Source of the DNA: Colwellia polaris
Lineage (GTDB): Bacteria; Pseudomonadota; Gammaproteobacteria; Enterobacterales; Alteromonadaceae
Assembly: GCF_002104515.1 (NCBI RefSeq)
Contig: NZ_NBOE01000015.1
Span: forward strand, 1-64,000
Reading direction: 5' to 3'
Length of the DNA stretch: 64,000 nucleotides
The notes beneath the pieces are model-generated. The model saw only the letters and a list, made by a program, of their open reading frames with translations, did not search any database and had not been told where the DNA came from. Position numbers and translations under genes: made by a program. This document shows, in pieces, positions 19,461-29,215 of this stretch (the stretch's first letter is position 1; every line of letters starts with the position of its first letter).

Positions 19461-19496
19461 AAAAAAGCGTGATTATTTAAAAATCACGCCTTTTAT
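19461..19496 (-). terminator. Rho-independent terminator of cysK
   Basis: On the minus strand the stem ggcgtgattt/aatcacgc is followed by a run of eight T. The plus-strand side also has a T-rich tail, so it may work both ways. Confidence 0.8.
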
Positions 19497-19551
19497 TTTA
19501 CAGGTAAAAATACCTTTAGTACTTACCTAAAAAGTTTAAGTTAACTAATTA

Positions 19552-20529
19552 TTATGCTAAATCTTCTTCACTAAATGAGTCAGTAAACAAAGCACTTGAT
19601 AAATAACGTTCTGCCGAACTAGGTAATATCACCACAATATTTTTACCCGCATTTTCAGGCTTTTCTGCAAGTCGTTTTGCAGCTACAACCGCAGCACCAG
19701 ACGATATACCGGCTAGAATACCTTCTTCTTTCATTAAGCGGTGTGCCATCGCCATAGAATCATCATTAGATACTTGCTCAACCATGTCGATAATAGAAAG
19801 ATCTAAGTTACCAGGAATAAAACCAGCACCAATACCTTGGATTTTATGTGGGCCAGGTTTTAATTCTTCACCCGCCATAGCTTGAGTAATAACAGGCGAA
19901 TCTGTTGGTTCAACAGCAACTGACGTAATTTTATGTTCAGCAACGCTTTTAAGAAAACGAGTTGTACCTGTGATAGTGCCACCTGTACCAACACCTGCAA
20001 CAAAAAAGTCTACATTACCTTTTGTATCGCTCCAAATCTCTGGGCCAGTAGTTTTTTCATGTATTTCTGGGTTAGCTGGGTTATCAAATTGACCTAACAA
20101 TACAACATTGTCTGGATCCGCATCTTTAATTTCTTGTGCTTTAGCTATTGCACCACCCATGCCTTTAGCGCCATCTGTAAGCACTAATTTAGCCCCTAAA
20201 GCGATAAGTAACTTTCTACGTTCCATACTCATAGTGTTAGGCATAGTAAGTGTTATGCCGTATCCACGTGCTGCAGCAACAAATGCTAACGCAATACCCG
20301 TATTACCACTGGTTGGTTCAACAATAGACTTACCTTCGCTAAGCAAACCCTTTTTCTCAGCATCCCAAATCATATTGGCACCAATACGACATTTAACACT
20401 AAAGCTTGGGTTACGCGCTTCAATTTTTGCATAAATATTGGCTGTGTTCTCGCCACTCACAATTCGGTTAAGCTTAACTAAAGGAGTATTACCAATTGAC
20501 GTTGAGTTATCTTCGAATATAGTCGACAT
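19552..20529 (-). CDS. cysK: Cysteine synthase A (O-acetylserine sulfhydrylase)
   Basis: A PLP enzyme that makes L-cysteine from O-acetylserine and sulfide. The 325-residue length fits CysK. Visible motifs are the N-terminal [10 protein letters not shown], the PLP lysine in SFSVKCR (about residue 46), the substrate loop [11 protein letters not shown], the phosphate-binding [10 protein letters not shown] and the PLP-contacting ISSGAA. The C-terminal tail is acidic, as in enzymes that bind serine acetyltransferase. It is monocistronic. No CysB site could be assigned in the 330-base upstream gap, which shows nothing else. Confidence 0.95.
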   Translation of the reverse strand: MSTIFEDNSTSIGNTPLVKLNRIVSGENTANIYAKIEARNPSFSVKCRIGANMIWDAEKKGLLSEGKSIVEPTSGNTGIALAFVAAARGYGITLTMPNTMSMERRKLLIALGAKLVLTDGAKGMGGAIAKAQEIKDADPDNVVLLGQFDNPANPEIHEKTTGPEIWSDTKGNVDFFVAGVGTGGTITGTTRFLKSVAEHKITSVAVEPTDSPVITQAMAGEELKPGPHKIQGIGAGFIPGNLDLSIIDMVEQVSNDDSMAMAHRLMKEEGILAGISSGAAVVAAKRLAEKPENAGKNIVVILPSSAERYLSSALFTDSFSEEDLA

Positions 20530-20859
20530 TATTTTAATCCTGTTATTACGGTATAACTGAGTATGTCATACCGATTATTTATTTCTATGTGTTAACTATC
20601 TAAAGTTATTTTAGTTTAGTCAACAATTGTAAATAGATTAACCCTTTATGGCAGAAAAAGAAGTGATATTTCGATATCTTATATGCAAAAAAAGAATAGA
20701 TGCTTAACTAAGCAGGGCATATTACATTTTTTTACCGGCTAGTTGCTGGTTTTATTCACAGTTTACCCTTGATGAAATAGTTTGCTGTATATTCAGTTGA
20801 TTGATATTGTTAGCTTTATTGTATGCTTAAATATCACAGCCAATATTACCGGAATAAAT

Positions 20860-22233
20860 GTGACCGATACTGTAAATAGTCAAACTAATAATAAAGCAGA
20901 ACATTTTGAACCCTTACCTAAATCGACACAAAATGAAACGAGTGTCGATGAGTTAACTAATCAAGAAACGCGAGAAATATTAACGCCACTTGCTTTTAAT
21001 ATTGATAAGTCGTTATTTGGTATGGCACTTGCGGTGCCTTGGCGACGCGGAGCCGCACTAACGATTGATTTGTTTCTGGTCGCTTTATTAAGTGAAGTGC
21101 CAGGAGAGCTTTTAGCACTGCTAGTGGCAGTAACGCTTTTTAATGTTGGCAGTAAAAAGCGAGCGAAGAAATCTGGAAAGACTAACACCATCAGGCGAAC
21201 CACTCTACGTTTAGTCGCTGCTTGTATTGTTTTTGTGGTGCTAATCGATGTGTTACCTCAGCTATTTTCTAAACTTGAAACCTTGAACAATAACGTTGAG
21301 CAGGCAAGTAAAAGTGAAGGAGTTTCTTCAGGTAATAATAACGAAATTAACCAAAACAGTACCAGTAATGACTTTATTAAAGTCACGCTAACATTAGCCG
21401 CTAACCTTGCTGTTTCTCACAGTGAATGTGTAAAGTTTTCTTGTTGGCAAGAGCTCAGTCAAGACTTAGCTTCAGGTTATCTTGAACAGAGTACATCGAA
21501 GCAAGAAGCTGAGCAATTTAATGTGAGTTTATTAGAAAATATAGCTGAAAAAAGTACCTTAACTGAGCAAGAAATAGCGACAATAAAGGCAAAGCTACAA
21601 GCGTTAAATGATAACAGCTCAGTTGAACAAGTACTTAAAGATCAGCAGTTATTATCTACTAGCGATAACAACAGCGTTGAAATATCGGAAGTAGATCATA
21701 AAGCAAGTGTAACTAAAAATGCTTCGCAGAGATTGGTAAATAATGCGGTTCAAGAGAGCGTTAAAGAAGAGAAATCTGAACAAGATAAATCTTTACAAAA
21801 AGCTAACGATACTGAACGAGAAAGCTCTGAACCAGTAATGCCTGAGCCAGTAAACCCTAAAGTTTATAAAGGTCTTGCTTGGCTAAAAGGTTTAGTTGAA
21901 GACTTGGGGTTAGGTTTTGGTTGGGCTGCGTTCTATTTTACCATGTTTACCGCGCTTTGGTATGGCCAAACACCAGGTAAAAAACTTTTTAATATCAGGG
22001 TTATACAACTTGATGGTACTCCATTGTCTGTTTGGGATAGCTTCGGCAGATATGGCGGTTATGGTGCAGGTATTGCTACCGGATTACTAGGTTTTGCACA
22101 GATATTTTGGGATCCAAATAGGCAGGCAATACATGATAAAATTTCTTCAACTATCGTTATAAACGACAAAGACTTTGGAAGAAAAAAATATAAACAAAAT
22201 ATTACGGAGAAAAGCGTAAATCCAGCAGAGTAA
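20860..22233 (+). CDS. RDD family membrane protein with a large soluble insert
   Basis: A 457-residue inner-membrane protein. The N-terminal part carries the RDD arginine/aspartate segment (WRRGAALTIDLFLVALLSEVPG) and two membrane helices. A polar, Ser/Glu/Lys-rich insert of roughly 180 residues (about 155-335) follows. The RDD domain then resumes with the aromatic third helix, YGQTPGKKLFNIRV and WDPNRQAIHDKIS. Normal RDD proteins are about 150-250 residues, so the insert is unusual. I chose GTG at 20860, with cgga 6 bases upstream; the frame stays open to a TTG at 20782 that lacks a ribosome site. Function is unknown. Confidence 0.75.
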   Translation: MTDTVNSQTNNKAEHFEPLPKSTQNETSVDELTNQETREILTPLAFNIDKSLFGMALAVPWRRGAALTIDLFLVALLSEVPGELLALLVAVTLFNVGSKKRAKKSGKTNTIRRTTLRLVAACIVFVVLIDVLPQLFSKLETLNNNVEQASKSEGVSSGNNNEINQNSTSNDFIKVTLTLAANLAVSHSECVKFSCWQELSQDLASGYLEQSTSKQEAEQFNVSLLENIAEKSTLTEQEIATIKAKLQALNDNSSVEQVLKDQQLLSTSDNNSVEISEVDHKASVTKNASQRLVNNAVQESVKEEKSEQDKSLQKANDTERESSEPVMPEPVNPKVYKGLAWLKGLVEDLGLGFGWAAFYFTMFTALWYGQTPGKKLFNIRVIQLDGTPLSVWDSFGRYGGYGAGIATGLLGFAQIFWDPNRQAIHDKISSTIVINDKDFGRKKYKQNITEKSVNPAE

Positions 22234-22384
22234 CTGACTGACTAAGTAAGTTACATAATTTTGGTGCATCTATTTTATAAAATAGGCAGTATTATTTTAG
22301 TCTACACGTTGAGGAAGCTTGAACTCAAGGAAAAATAAAATTCAAAATTCAGAATAAAGTGTCAATTAGTGTTTTGTAACTCGC

Positions 22385-22429
22385 CATGCAAGGAATCAAT
22401 AATAGCGTTTATTATTATTCCCTTGCATG
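22385..22429. terminator. Hairpin between convergent genes, possible bidirectional terminator
   Basis: A 45-base palindrome with outer stem catgcaagg/ccttgcatg and inner aataata/ttattatt pairing. It lacks a clear poly-T tail, but its position between convergent genes suggests transcription termination. Confidence 0.4.
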
Positions 22430-22463
22430 TAAATATCGTTGAACTTTAGAAGCTTAGCAACGG

Positions 22464-24761
22464 TTATGGTAACCAAGCATAGCTAATTTTACTGTACACA
22501 GTGCGCTGTTCACGCGTTAAGCTTTTTAGCCTATCATCTTGATAACTATTATCTGAATACCCTAAGTAAAACACCGTTTGAGGGTTTATTTTATAAGCGT
22601 ATATAAGCTGTGTTGATAAATTATTATCTTTTGCAGTATACGCACTCGGGTTGTTATCTAAGTTAAAATCTATATCGGTATAAACCATGTTGAACTTTAA
22701 GTAGCTATTAACGTTAAATTGATAAGAAATACGAAGCTCAGTTAAATTTTCGGTGAATACATTAGCATTATCAGCCTTGAGATCACTATAAGTATGAGCA
22801 AGTTCAAACTGTAAATGTTTGTTCACGTTGTAATTTATACTGCCATAAACTGCTGTATAATCGCCAAGTCTATTATTTTCATAATCAATTTTATCGCCTA
22901 CGGTTAACTCAATATCAGTAAAAATTTGTGCTGTAGGTTGAATAGAGGCATAGATAATTGCTTGGTTTTCTTGAAAGCGATCGGTATTTCCGTCAATGCT
23001 GTTATCTATTGGTAAATCAAAGTTTAACTCATGGCGGCGCAACCCCACTTTATCTGCTGCAACAAGCAAAATATCAAAAACTGATAACATAGGGCCATCA
23101 ATATTAAAGCTAGTGGCGACAGAGCGCTCTAATAGTTCGCCGTTTTCATTGTGTAATATCTGCCATTGGCCAGCAAAGGTCATTTTTTGCCAAGCACTTT
23201 CAGGCTCGCCATACACTAGTCGATTAACTAACACTTTACTTTTTTGATAATCTGCACGGGGCATAAAACCAAGATCGGCACGAAATTTTGCCCCTATTTC
23301 TTGATGCTCTGCAGTAACTTCCCAATACTCTGAGTCATGTTTGAAGTCTAATTTAAAGGCATGGTCGGTAAAATTTTGTTCTTGCCCGCTAGCAGACAAT
23401 TGAGGAGAGTCTTTAGTATCAGCCATAAGTACTTGTGCTTTCAATGAGGTAGAGTCACTAAAGCGGTATTTTGAGTCTATTCCCGAGACAAAATTATGGT
23501 AATTATCGGTTTGTCGAATTGTGCTGATAACACCTACCGAAAAATCTTCATTAACATCGTAGCGATATTTTAATGCGCCAGATTCACTCTCTTCTCTTAA
23601 CGAAATTAATCTAGACCCCGTATTGCCTGGCAGAATAATATTAGTTTGAGTGTCATTCGTCATAAAAGCACCGTAAGTGTGCTTACCTTCAGTGCCGGTT
23701 AATTTAGCACCATACTCAGGATCAGCAATGTTACGGGTGTATACAAGATCGAAATTACTTGAAAAATACTCTGAGTTCTCCACAAAAAATTGTCGTTTTT
23801 CGTCATAAAAAAGCGAAAAAGTTTTATTAACACTGAGTTGACCTGAGTCTGATTCAATATTTGAAAAATCAGGATTTAGGGTAACATTTAACAAGGTATT
23901 GGCATTAATACCCCAACGTAAATCTAAACCAGCATCGATATCATTATCAGCTTCCCAGTCAGAAGTTGGTGTGAAAATATCACGGTCTTCACTTCTACTG
24001 GCGACTAATGTAGGGGTTAGCATAATATTTTTACTTGCTTTAGCGCTTTTAAAACCAGTTGCTTCTGGAGTTTGGCAAAGCCAACAAGGGTTGTTACGAT
24101 CAAGTTCAATATGAGAAATTCTTAAAGACGTGTCTCGAGGATATATTCTAACTAACTCTATTGCCCAAGTTTTAATGTCATCGTTATCGTTAAAATTTAA
24201 AATATGATAAGGAATGGCTATTTCAACTTGATAACCATTTTCAGTTATTTTCCCCGCTGAATGCCAAATACCATCCCATGCTGCGTCTTTATTGATGGTC
24301 ATTTCATTAAAAATAGCGTCATGTTGCACGCCATAAGGGTTAACAAAAAACTCATAATTTAAACGACGATTATTATAAGTGTCTAACTTAAAGCCGACTA
24401 AATCATCAAACCAGCGAGTATCGCGATCACCTAAAAAACCTTGAATTAATTCAGGGTTAGGGTCTTGTGCAATAAAAGCAATGTAAAGAAATTCGCCATT
24501 TTCAACAATTTTAGCGGTTGTTGAAACTGGACTAGGTTTATTGTTCCATGGGCTGTTAACAATATTCATTGGCACATCAAGCGCTTGTTGCCAAACAAGA
24601 TCGTCTAACTCACCGTCAATGGTCAATTTAAGGTCAACATGAGGGATATTTAATTGTGCCAACTGTATAGTGTTTTCTTGTGCATGCGTTGGTTTTATAA
24701 ATAGTATACAAGCAGTGGCAACTGCAAATAGGCCACGAATACTAAACTTCAATTTTACCAC
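22464..24761 (-). CDS. DUF5916 outer-membrane protein with CBM9-like N-terminal domain
   Basis: A 765-residue secreted protein. A signal peptide ending near THAQ is followed by a carbohydrate-binding family 9-like domain (about 35-215: LTIDGELDDLVWQQA, FLYIAFIAQDPNP, GYQVEIAIPYHIL). The remaining 500 residues are DUF5916-type alternating beta strands ending in an aromatic strand (YSKISYAWLP), typical of an outer-membrane beta-barrel. The family often accompanies polymer or peptide use, but no substrate is shown here. A decayed second copy lies just upstream (24949-25200). Confidence 0.88.
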   Translation of the reverse strand: MVKLKFSIRGLFAVATACILFIKPTHAQENTIQLAQLNIPHVDLKLTIDGELDDLVWQQALDVPMNIVNSPWNNKPSPVSTTAKIVENGEFLYIAFIAQDPNPELIQGFLGDRDTRWFDDLVGFKLDTYNNRRLNYEFFVNPYGVQHDAIFNEMTINKDAAWDGIWHSAGKITENGYQVEIAIPYHILNFNDNDDIKTWAIELVRIYPRDTSLRISHIELDRNNPCWLCQTPEATGFKSAKASKNIMLTPTLVASRSEDRDIFTPTSDWEADNDIDAGLDLRWGINANTLLNVTLNPDFSNIESDSGQLSVNKTFSLFYDEKRQFFVENSEYFSSNFDLVYTRNIADPEYGAKLTGTEGKHTYGAFMTNDTQTNIILPGNTGSRLISLREESESGALKYRYDVNEDFSVGVISTIRQTDNYHNFVSGIDSKYRFSDSTSLKAQVLMADTKDSPQLSASGQEQNFTDHAFKLDFKHDSEYWEVTAEHQEIGAKFRADLGFMPRADYQKSKVLVNRLVYGEPESAWQKMTFAGQWQILHNENGELLERSVATSFNIDGPMLSVFDILLVAADKVGLRRHELNFDLPIDNSIDGNTDRFQENQAIIYASIQPTAQIFTDIELTVGDKIDYENNRLGDYTAVYGSINYNVNKHLQFELAHTYSDLKADNANVFTENLTELRISYQFNVNSYLKFNMVYTDIDFNLDNNPSAYTAKDNNLSTQLIYAYKINPQTVFYLGYSDNSYQDDRLKSLTREQRTVYSKISYAWLP

Positions 24762-24948
24762 TCCAATATTATTATTATTTTTATATTCTTAACATATCTA
24801 ACATTACGTTAACGTTAATTCCTTTTTTCAAATTGTTACAAATTTGCTAACAGATGGCAATATATAGTTCAAATTTGGTATGAAAATTAAACGGATACAC
24901 CAGATGGATAGATTTTCAGTATATAAAAGTAGGGTATTTGTATGCTTA

Positions 24949-25200
24949 CTATGCTGTTAGCTTGATGTAAATTAAGCCATGCATAGCTAATTTTAGAAAT
25001 ACACTGCGTTGTTCTTGTCTTAAATCTTGTATCGTCTCATCGCTGTAATGTTGCTCTGAATAACCTAAATAAAATACTGTTTGCGGATTAATTTTATCTG
25101 CAGACTCTTGAACAATTAATCTTCTTAAGGGCAGGGCTATTTCAACAATAAATCCGTATTTAACAAACTTACTTTCACTTTCCATTAAGCGTGCTTCAGT
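24949..25200 (-). pseudogene. Decayed DUF5916 paralogue (internal deletion and frameshift)
   Basis: A 78-codon open frame joins two distant parts of the neighbouring DUF5916 gene. The segment YGFIVEIALPLRRL matches the end of its CBM9-like domain (NGYQVEIAIPYHIL). It passes directly into DKINPQTVFYLGYSEQ, matching the last two barrel strands (YKINPQTVFYLGYSDN). More than 500 residues are missing in between. Near the 3' end the frame slips by one base: the DNA still encodes SYAWL in another frame, whereas the open frame reads LAMHGL. It is the remnant of a tandem duplicate, not a functional gene. Confidence 0.85.
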
Positions 25201-25447
25201 GTGAATTAATCAAGGGCGAGGTATTAAAACATATTCGACAGTTTAACTATTTAGCTGGTTAAAAGACCTAACTCATCGTTTATTTTTGATATTTTAAGTA
25301 TTGCTAGCGAGGAATAACTCAACCCGTTTAATTACTTATTTCACTGTACTTTGTTTGCAATATAAAAGAATAATCCCTCGAATATTAAAAATTTCTAAAG
25401 CATAATAACATTATCTTCAGAATCAACGTTTAGACTTAATAAATACT

Positions 25448-26212
25448 ATGCCTATTTATCTACTTGATGTGATCGCTCTCAGCTGTTTTATTATATGCTG
25501 GGCAGGGTACACTGGCTTTGCACGAAAAAAAGCAAAAACAACAAACTGTATTGCTCGTTGCTTACATCAGCATAGAGTGCATTGGATGTATGAAGTTATA
25601 GGCCGCGACATTAGGGTCGGAGAAGCCGCATTACTAGCTAACTTAGAACGCAATATTTCTTTTTTTGCTTCTTCAGCCTTGTTAATTTTAGCGGGTGTTC
25701 TCACCTTGTTTGCTCAGGTTGAGCAACTCGAATCTGTTATTGGCTCAATTCCGTTTACCGATGCGCCTAACCACGCCATGGTGCAATTAAAACTAAGCTT
25801 GCTGGCGTTAATTTTTGTTATGGCATTTTTACATTTTACTTGGTCTTTAAGGCAATACGGTTTTGTTAATATCATGATTGGCGCATGTCCATTTGACGAT
25901 AGCGGTGAAAATGAAAATTTAAACAAGTACGCCGAACAAATGGCTACTGTGCAAGACCAAGCTGCACATGCTTTTAATTACGGATTACGAGCATTTTACT
26001 TTTCTATTGCCGCGTTATGTTGGTTTTTCCATCCATTAATTTTTATTTTTGCTAGCTTATTTGTTGTTTATACTTTGTTCAACAGAGAATTTCGCTCAAA
26101 AGCGGTAAAAGCGATCACCATTGGGCAACAATGTCTTGAGCAAGAGTTTGCCCTTAAACACTCAAAAAATACAAACAATGCAAAAGCTGATATCAGCGTA
26201 ACTAATAAATAA
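25448..26212 (+). CDS. DUF599 family membrane protein
   Basis: A 254-residue inner-membrane protein with about four hydrophobic segments (roughly 5-22, 70-95, 112-135, 185-220). The family-typical stretch RVHWMYEVIGRDIRVGEAALLANLERNISFFASS is present in residues 40-75. DUF599 proteins have no established function. The next gene begins six bases after its stop, so it likely heads an operon with the DUF2919 protein and dnaQ. Confidence 0.85.
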   Translation: MPIYLLDVIALSCFIICWAGYTGFARKKAKTTNCIARCLHQHRVHWMYEVIGRDIRVGEAALLANLERNISFFASSALLILAGVLTLFAQVEQLESVIGSIPFTDAPNHAMVQLKLSLLALIFVMAFLHFTWSLRQYGFVNIMIGACPFDDSGENENLNKYAEQMATVQDQAAHAFNYGLRAFYFSIAALCWFFHPLIFIFASLFVVYTLFNREFRSKAVKAITIGQQCLEQEFALKHSKNTNNAKADISVTNK

Positions 26213-26218
26213 AGCCTT

Positions 26219-26764
26219 ATGTCAGCGAATAATTACGCAAAAAATTACGCAAAATTTTTACCAAAGCATTTTGATAGTTTTGACTGTTTAAAATTAGCAC
26301 CCGGTATATATGTCATTTTATTGTTAGTTTTACGTGCTTATATTATTTGGATTATGTCGGTAACTAACATGCGTGACAATGTTGGGTTTATTCAATGGGT
26401 ATACCCGCAAACAGCATTGTTTTACTTAAATTTAGCTTCAGGTGTTATCGGTTTATTTGTTGTACTTATATTAAGCTTAAGGCGACCTAACGCACCAATA
26501 TGGGTGAAAACCTGTTGGAAAAAATGTAAAACCTTACTTATTTTAGCCTTAGTATTTGATTTAGCGATTGGTGTACTAGGTTATATGGTATGGCAATTAC
26601 AGTCGTCGCTTTGGCTTCTAATGCATTGTTTATTGGTAATATCAGCTATTGTCTATATTATAAAAAGCAAAAGATTTTCAATAAATATTGCAGAATTTCC
26701 CGAAGTACTCCCTGAACATAACACACGTAAACACAGAAAAACTAAAGGCCTAGAAATTGATTGA
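26219..26764 (+). CDS. DUF2919 (YfeZ-like) membrane protein
   Basis: A 181-residue protein with about four hydrophobic segments. The N-terminal pattern (a short polar lead, then DSFDCLKLAPGIYVILLLVLRAYI) resembles DUF2919/YfeZ proteins, in which a conserved proline precedes the first helix. The function is unknown. Its last eight bases overlap the dnaQ start, which implies translational coupling. Confidence 0.65.
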   Translation: MSANNYAKNYAKFLPKHFDSFDCLKLAPGIYVILLLVLRAYIIWIMSVTNMRDNVGFIQWVYPQTALFYLNLASGVIGLFVVLILSLRRPNAPIWVKTCWKKCKTLLILALVFDLAIGVLGYMVWQLQSSLWLLMHCLLVISAIVYIIKSKRFSINIAEFPEVLPEHNTRKHRKTKGLEID

Positions 26765-27491
26765 AGAAAACACACAAGACGAGCGGTTAATAATACTTGA
26801 TACAGAAACCACCGGTATTAACCCGCGCGAAGGGCATCGTATAGTTGAAATTGGTTGTGTAGAAATGATTAACCGTCAGCTAACAGGTAGAAACTACCAT
26901 GTTTATGTCAAGCCTATGGCGCACGGCATGCAAATGGTCATGGACCAAGAAGTTATTAACATTCATGGTTTAACCGACGACTTTTTAAGCGACAAACCTA
27001 GATTTGAACAAATAGGACACGAGTTTATAGAATTTATTAAAGGGGCACGTTTAGTTATACATAACGCCAAGTTCGATGTTGGTTTTATGGATCACGAGTT
27101 TTCAATGATCTCGGGTTTACCTAAAACAGCAGATGTTTGTACCATTACTGATACACTGAAAGTTTCAAAAGATGAATTTGGCTCGCCTAAAACCTTAGAT
27201 TATTTAGCCAGATTTTATAAAGTCGATAAATTAGTTGACCGTACCTATCACGGCGCGTTAATTGATGCCCAACTGTTAGCGTTTGTTTATATAGAAATGA
27301 CACGTAAACAGGCTACTTTCAACTTAAATCAAGGCGAAGGTGAGGGTAGCGATGCCAATGCCATTAGAAGATTAACGAGCGACCGTCCCAAATTAAAGGT
27401 TTTAGCTGCTACTGCCGATGAAGTAGCTGAGCACGAAAACCGTTTAGCAATTGTCAAAGACAAAGGGGCTGCGCCACTATGGCTAGAGTAA
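26757..27491 (+). CDS. dnaQ: DNA polymerase III epsilon subunit (3'-5' proofreading exonuclease)
   Basis: This is the proofreading subunit of the replicative polymerase. Of the 244 residues, about 1-185 form the DEDDh exonuclease: DTETTG (Exo I), NAKFDVGFMDHEF (Exo II) and HGALIDAQLLA (Exo III, with catalytic histidine and aspartate). The C-terminal segment binds the alpha subunit. The TTG at 26757 gives the family N-terminus and overlaps the previous gene by 8 bases. Having dnaQ in a cluster with DUF599/DUF2919 membrane genes, instead of paired with rnhA, is notable. A hairpin with a T run follows at 27566. Confidence 0.95.
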   Translation: MIEENTQDERLIILDTETTGINPREGHRIVEIGCVEMINRQLTGRNYHVYVKPMAHGMQMVMDQEVINIHGLTDDFLSDKPRFEQIGHEFIEFIKGARLVIHNAKFDVGFMDHEFSMISGLPKTADVCTITDTLKVSKDEFGSPKTLDYLARFYKVDKLVDRTYHGALIDAQLLAFVYIEMTRKQATFNLNQGEGEGSDANAIRRLTSDRPKLKVLAATADEVAEHENRLAIVKDKGAAPLWLE

Positions 27492-28903
27492 ATAGGAAGA
27501 GAGTAAACCAAGCAAAAGCAACCAAGGCGCTCAGCAGTAGCATTAACATCACAAATCTTGTAACTAAAAACGCTGTATGGCGTTTTTTTTACTGTAAATC
27601 ATTTCTTAACAAAATTTCATCTACGATATGCATTACCCTATTATTTTGCTTACATGCCAATGCCCAGGAAATACCGTCAGAAATTGAGTATTACGAAGAC
27701 GATAATGTGACCAATCAAATTCCTTATTTTGATAACCGTTTTCGTATAGACGCGCAACTTGACGAAGTTACCTTGCTGTTTTATCACCGAAATGGCGCAC
27801 AACCCGTAATATTAGTTCGACCAGACGGCTCCAAATTAAATATTAATAACTACCCGGTTGATAAAGTGCAATGGTTTGATGATAGTACTTTCGACATGAT
27901 AAAAATAAAATCTCCTATGATAGGCCCTTGGCAAGTTATAGGAGAAGTACAGCCTAACAGTAAAATAATGGTTGTGTCAGAAATAAACTTAGTAGTAACC
28001 CCATTGCCAGAAATTATTTTGCAAGGCGAAACATTAAAAATGTCAGGGCGACTCTTTAACGGTGATATGGCCATTGATAATCCTTCATTTAAAGACGTAC
28101 TTATGCTTGATGTTGACTTTTTCAGTACAAATAATTCAGCATTCGACAATTTTGGTGCTGCACCCGTTAAGTTATCGTCATTTCGTGATGACGGCAGAGA
28201 TCTTGATGAACATGCCAATGATTCAAAATTTACCGGCGAATTTGAATTAGATTTTGCCCCAGGTGAATGGCAGCCTATTTATATTGTAAAAATGCCAATG
28301 GCCACAAGAGAGCTGAGACAAAAGCCCGTTGTAGTACATAAAAACCCTGTAACTGTATCTGTAACAACATCACAGAATATAAATGGCGCACATGTTGTCA
28401 CATTTACCATCGACGACACACTCGTTAAAGCCGACAGTATTTTAATTCAAGGCAACGTAACTTTTCCTGATCGTCAAGTGCAACCTTTTACAGTAAAACA
28501 TGAAAAAGGCTTAAAGCGTAGTCACGAAATTGCATACACAGAACCAGGTGTGCACCGCATAGAAACAGGAATATATGGCGATACTATTAATGGCAGAGAG
28601 TTTCGAGCTAAGCTGTCTGAATTTACATTTAACGTCGAAAGAACAGCAAACGAAGATATTTCTGCATTAAATATCGATAATAGCAACTTAACTTTAGCGG
28701 AACAAAAAGCACAAGCGATTGCCTTTGCAGCACAAGAAGCAGAAAAACGTGTCCAAGAATTAGCTAAAGCAAAAGCAGAGCAAGCAGCTAAAATAGCCCA
28801 AAAAGAAAAAGAAACACTCATCTATATTGTTGGCGGAAATACTTTAGTCATAGTAATAGCTGCTGTAATGTTTGTTTTTATTCGACGTAAAAAGAAAAAA
28901 TAA
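27479..28903 (+). CDS. TIGR03503 family envelope protein
   Basis: A 474-residue protein matching what I know of TIGR03503, a family restricted to Alteromonadales/Vibrio relatives and of unknown function. A hydrophobic signal (ICITLLFCLHANA, about residues 50-62) precedes a periplasmic region with beta-rich, Ig/VWA-associated-like segments. An alanine/lysine coiled coil (about 405-445) and a C-terminal membrane helix with a basic end (RRKKKK) follow. The only in-frame ATG is at 27479, overlapping dnaQ, and gives an unusually long 50-residue pre-signal leader. No ATG, GTG or TTG lies closer, so the start is uncertain. Confidence 0.75.
   Translation: MARVNRKRVNQAKATKALSSSINITNLVTKNAVWRFFYCKSFLNKISSTICITLLFCLHANAQEIPSEIEYYEDDNVTNQIPYFDNRFRIDAQLDEVTLLFYHRNGAQPVILVRPDGSKLNINNYPVDKVQWFDDSTFDMIKIKSPMIGPWQVIGEVQPNSKIMVVSEINLVVTPLPEIILQGETLKMSGRLFNGDMAIDNPSFKDVLMLDVDFFSTNNSAFDNFGAAPVKLSSFRDDGRDLDEHANDSKFTGEFELDFAPGEWQPIYIVKMPMATRELRQKPVVVHKNPVTVSVTTSQNINGAHVVTFTIDDTLVKADSILIQGNVTFPDRQVQPFTVKHEKGLKRSHEIAYTEPGVHRIETGIYGDTINGREFRAKLSEFTFNVERTANEDISALNIDNSNLTLAEQKAQAIAFAAQEAEKRVQELAKAKAEQAAKIAQKEKETLIYIVGGNTLVIVIAAVMFVFIRRKKKK
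27566..27590 (+). terminator. Terminator-like hairpin downstream of dnaQ, inside the TIGR03503 reading frame
   Basis: The stem aaaaacgc/gcgttttt (loop tgtatg) is followed by further T. It fits dnaQ termination but lies 87 bases into the next annotated frame, so it could act as an attenuator or signal that the true start is downstream. Confidence 0.5.
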
Positions 28904-29073
28904 AGGCAAGATATCGAATTATTTCGCCAGTTTTGCTGTTAAAAACGCCTGATTGGTCATCAATTAGACATATGAACAAATGAATGAAAAAAACTGGTTG
29001 ACTGCATCGAATCTTAACCGTATTATTCCCGCCGCATTCAACGAGTTGTTGTTGAAAGCAGAGATTAAAGTGT

Positions 29074-29150
29074 GGAGTGGTAGTTCAGTTGGTTAGAATA
29101 CCGGCCTGTCACGCCGGGGGTCGCGGGTTCGAGTCCCGTCCACTCCGCCA
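29074..29150 (+). tRNA. tRNA-Asp (GTC), copy 1
   Basis: A 77-base cloverleaf closely matching E. coli tRNA-Asp: acceptor ggagtgg/ccactcc, D arm tagttcagttggtta, anticodon loop ctgtcac with GTC, T arm gcgggttcgagtcccgt and encoded CCA. It is the first of four identical genes in tandem. Confidence 0.98.
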
Positions 29151-29215
29151 ATTAATCAAAAGGTTGTAAATCCTTTTAAAATTTACAGAAGCGATTAGTT
29201 ACGAAAGTAATATGC

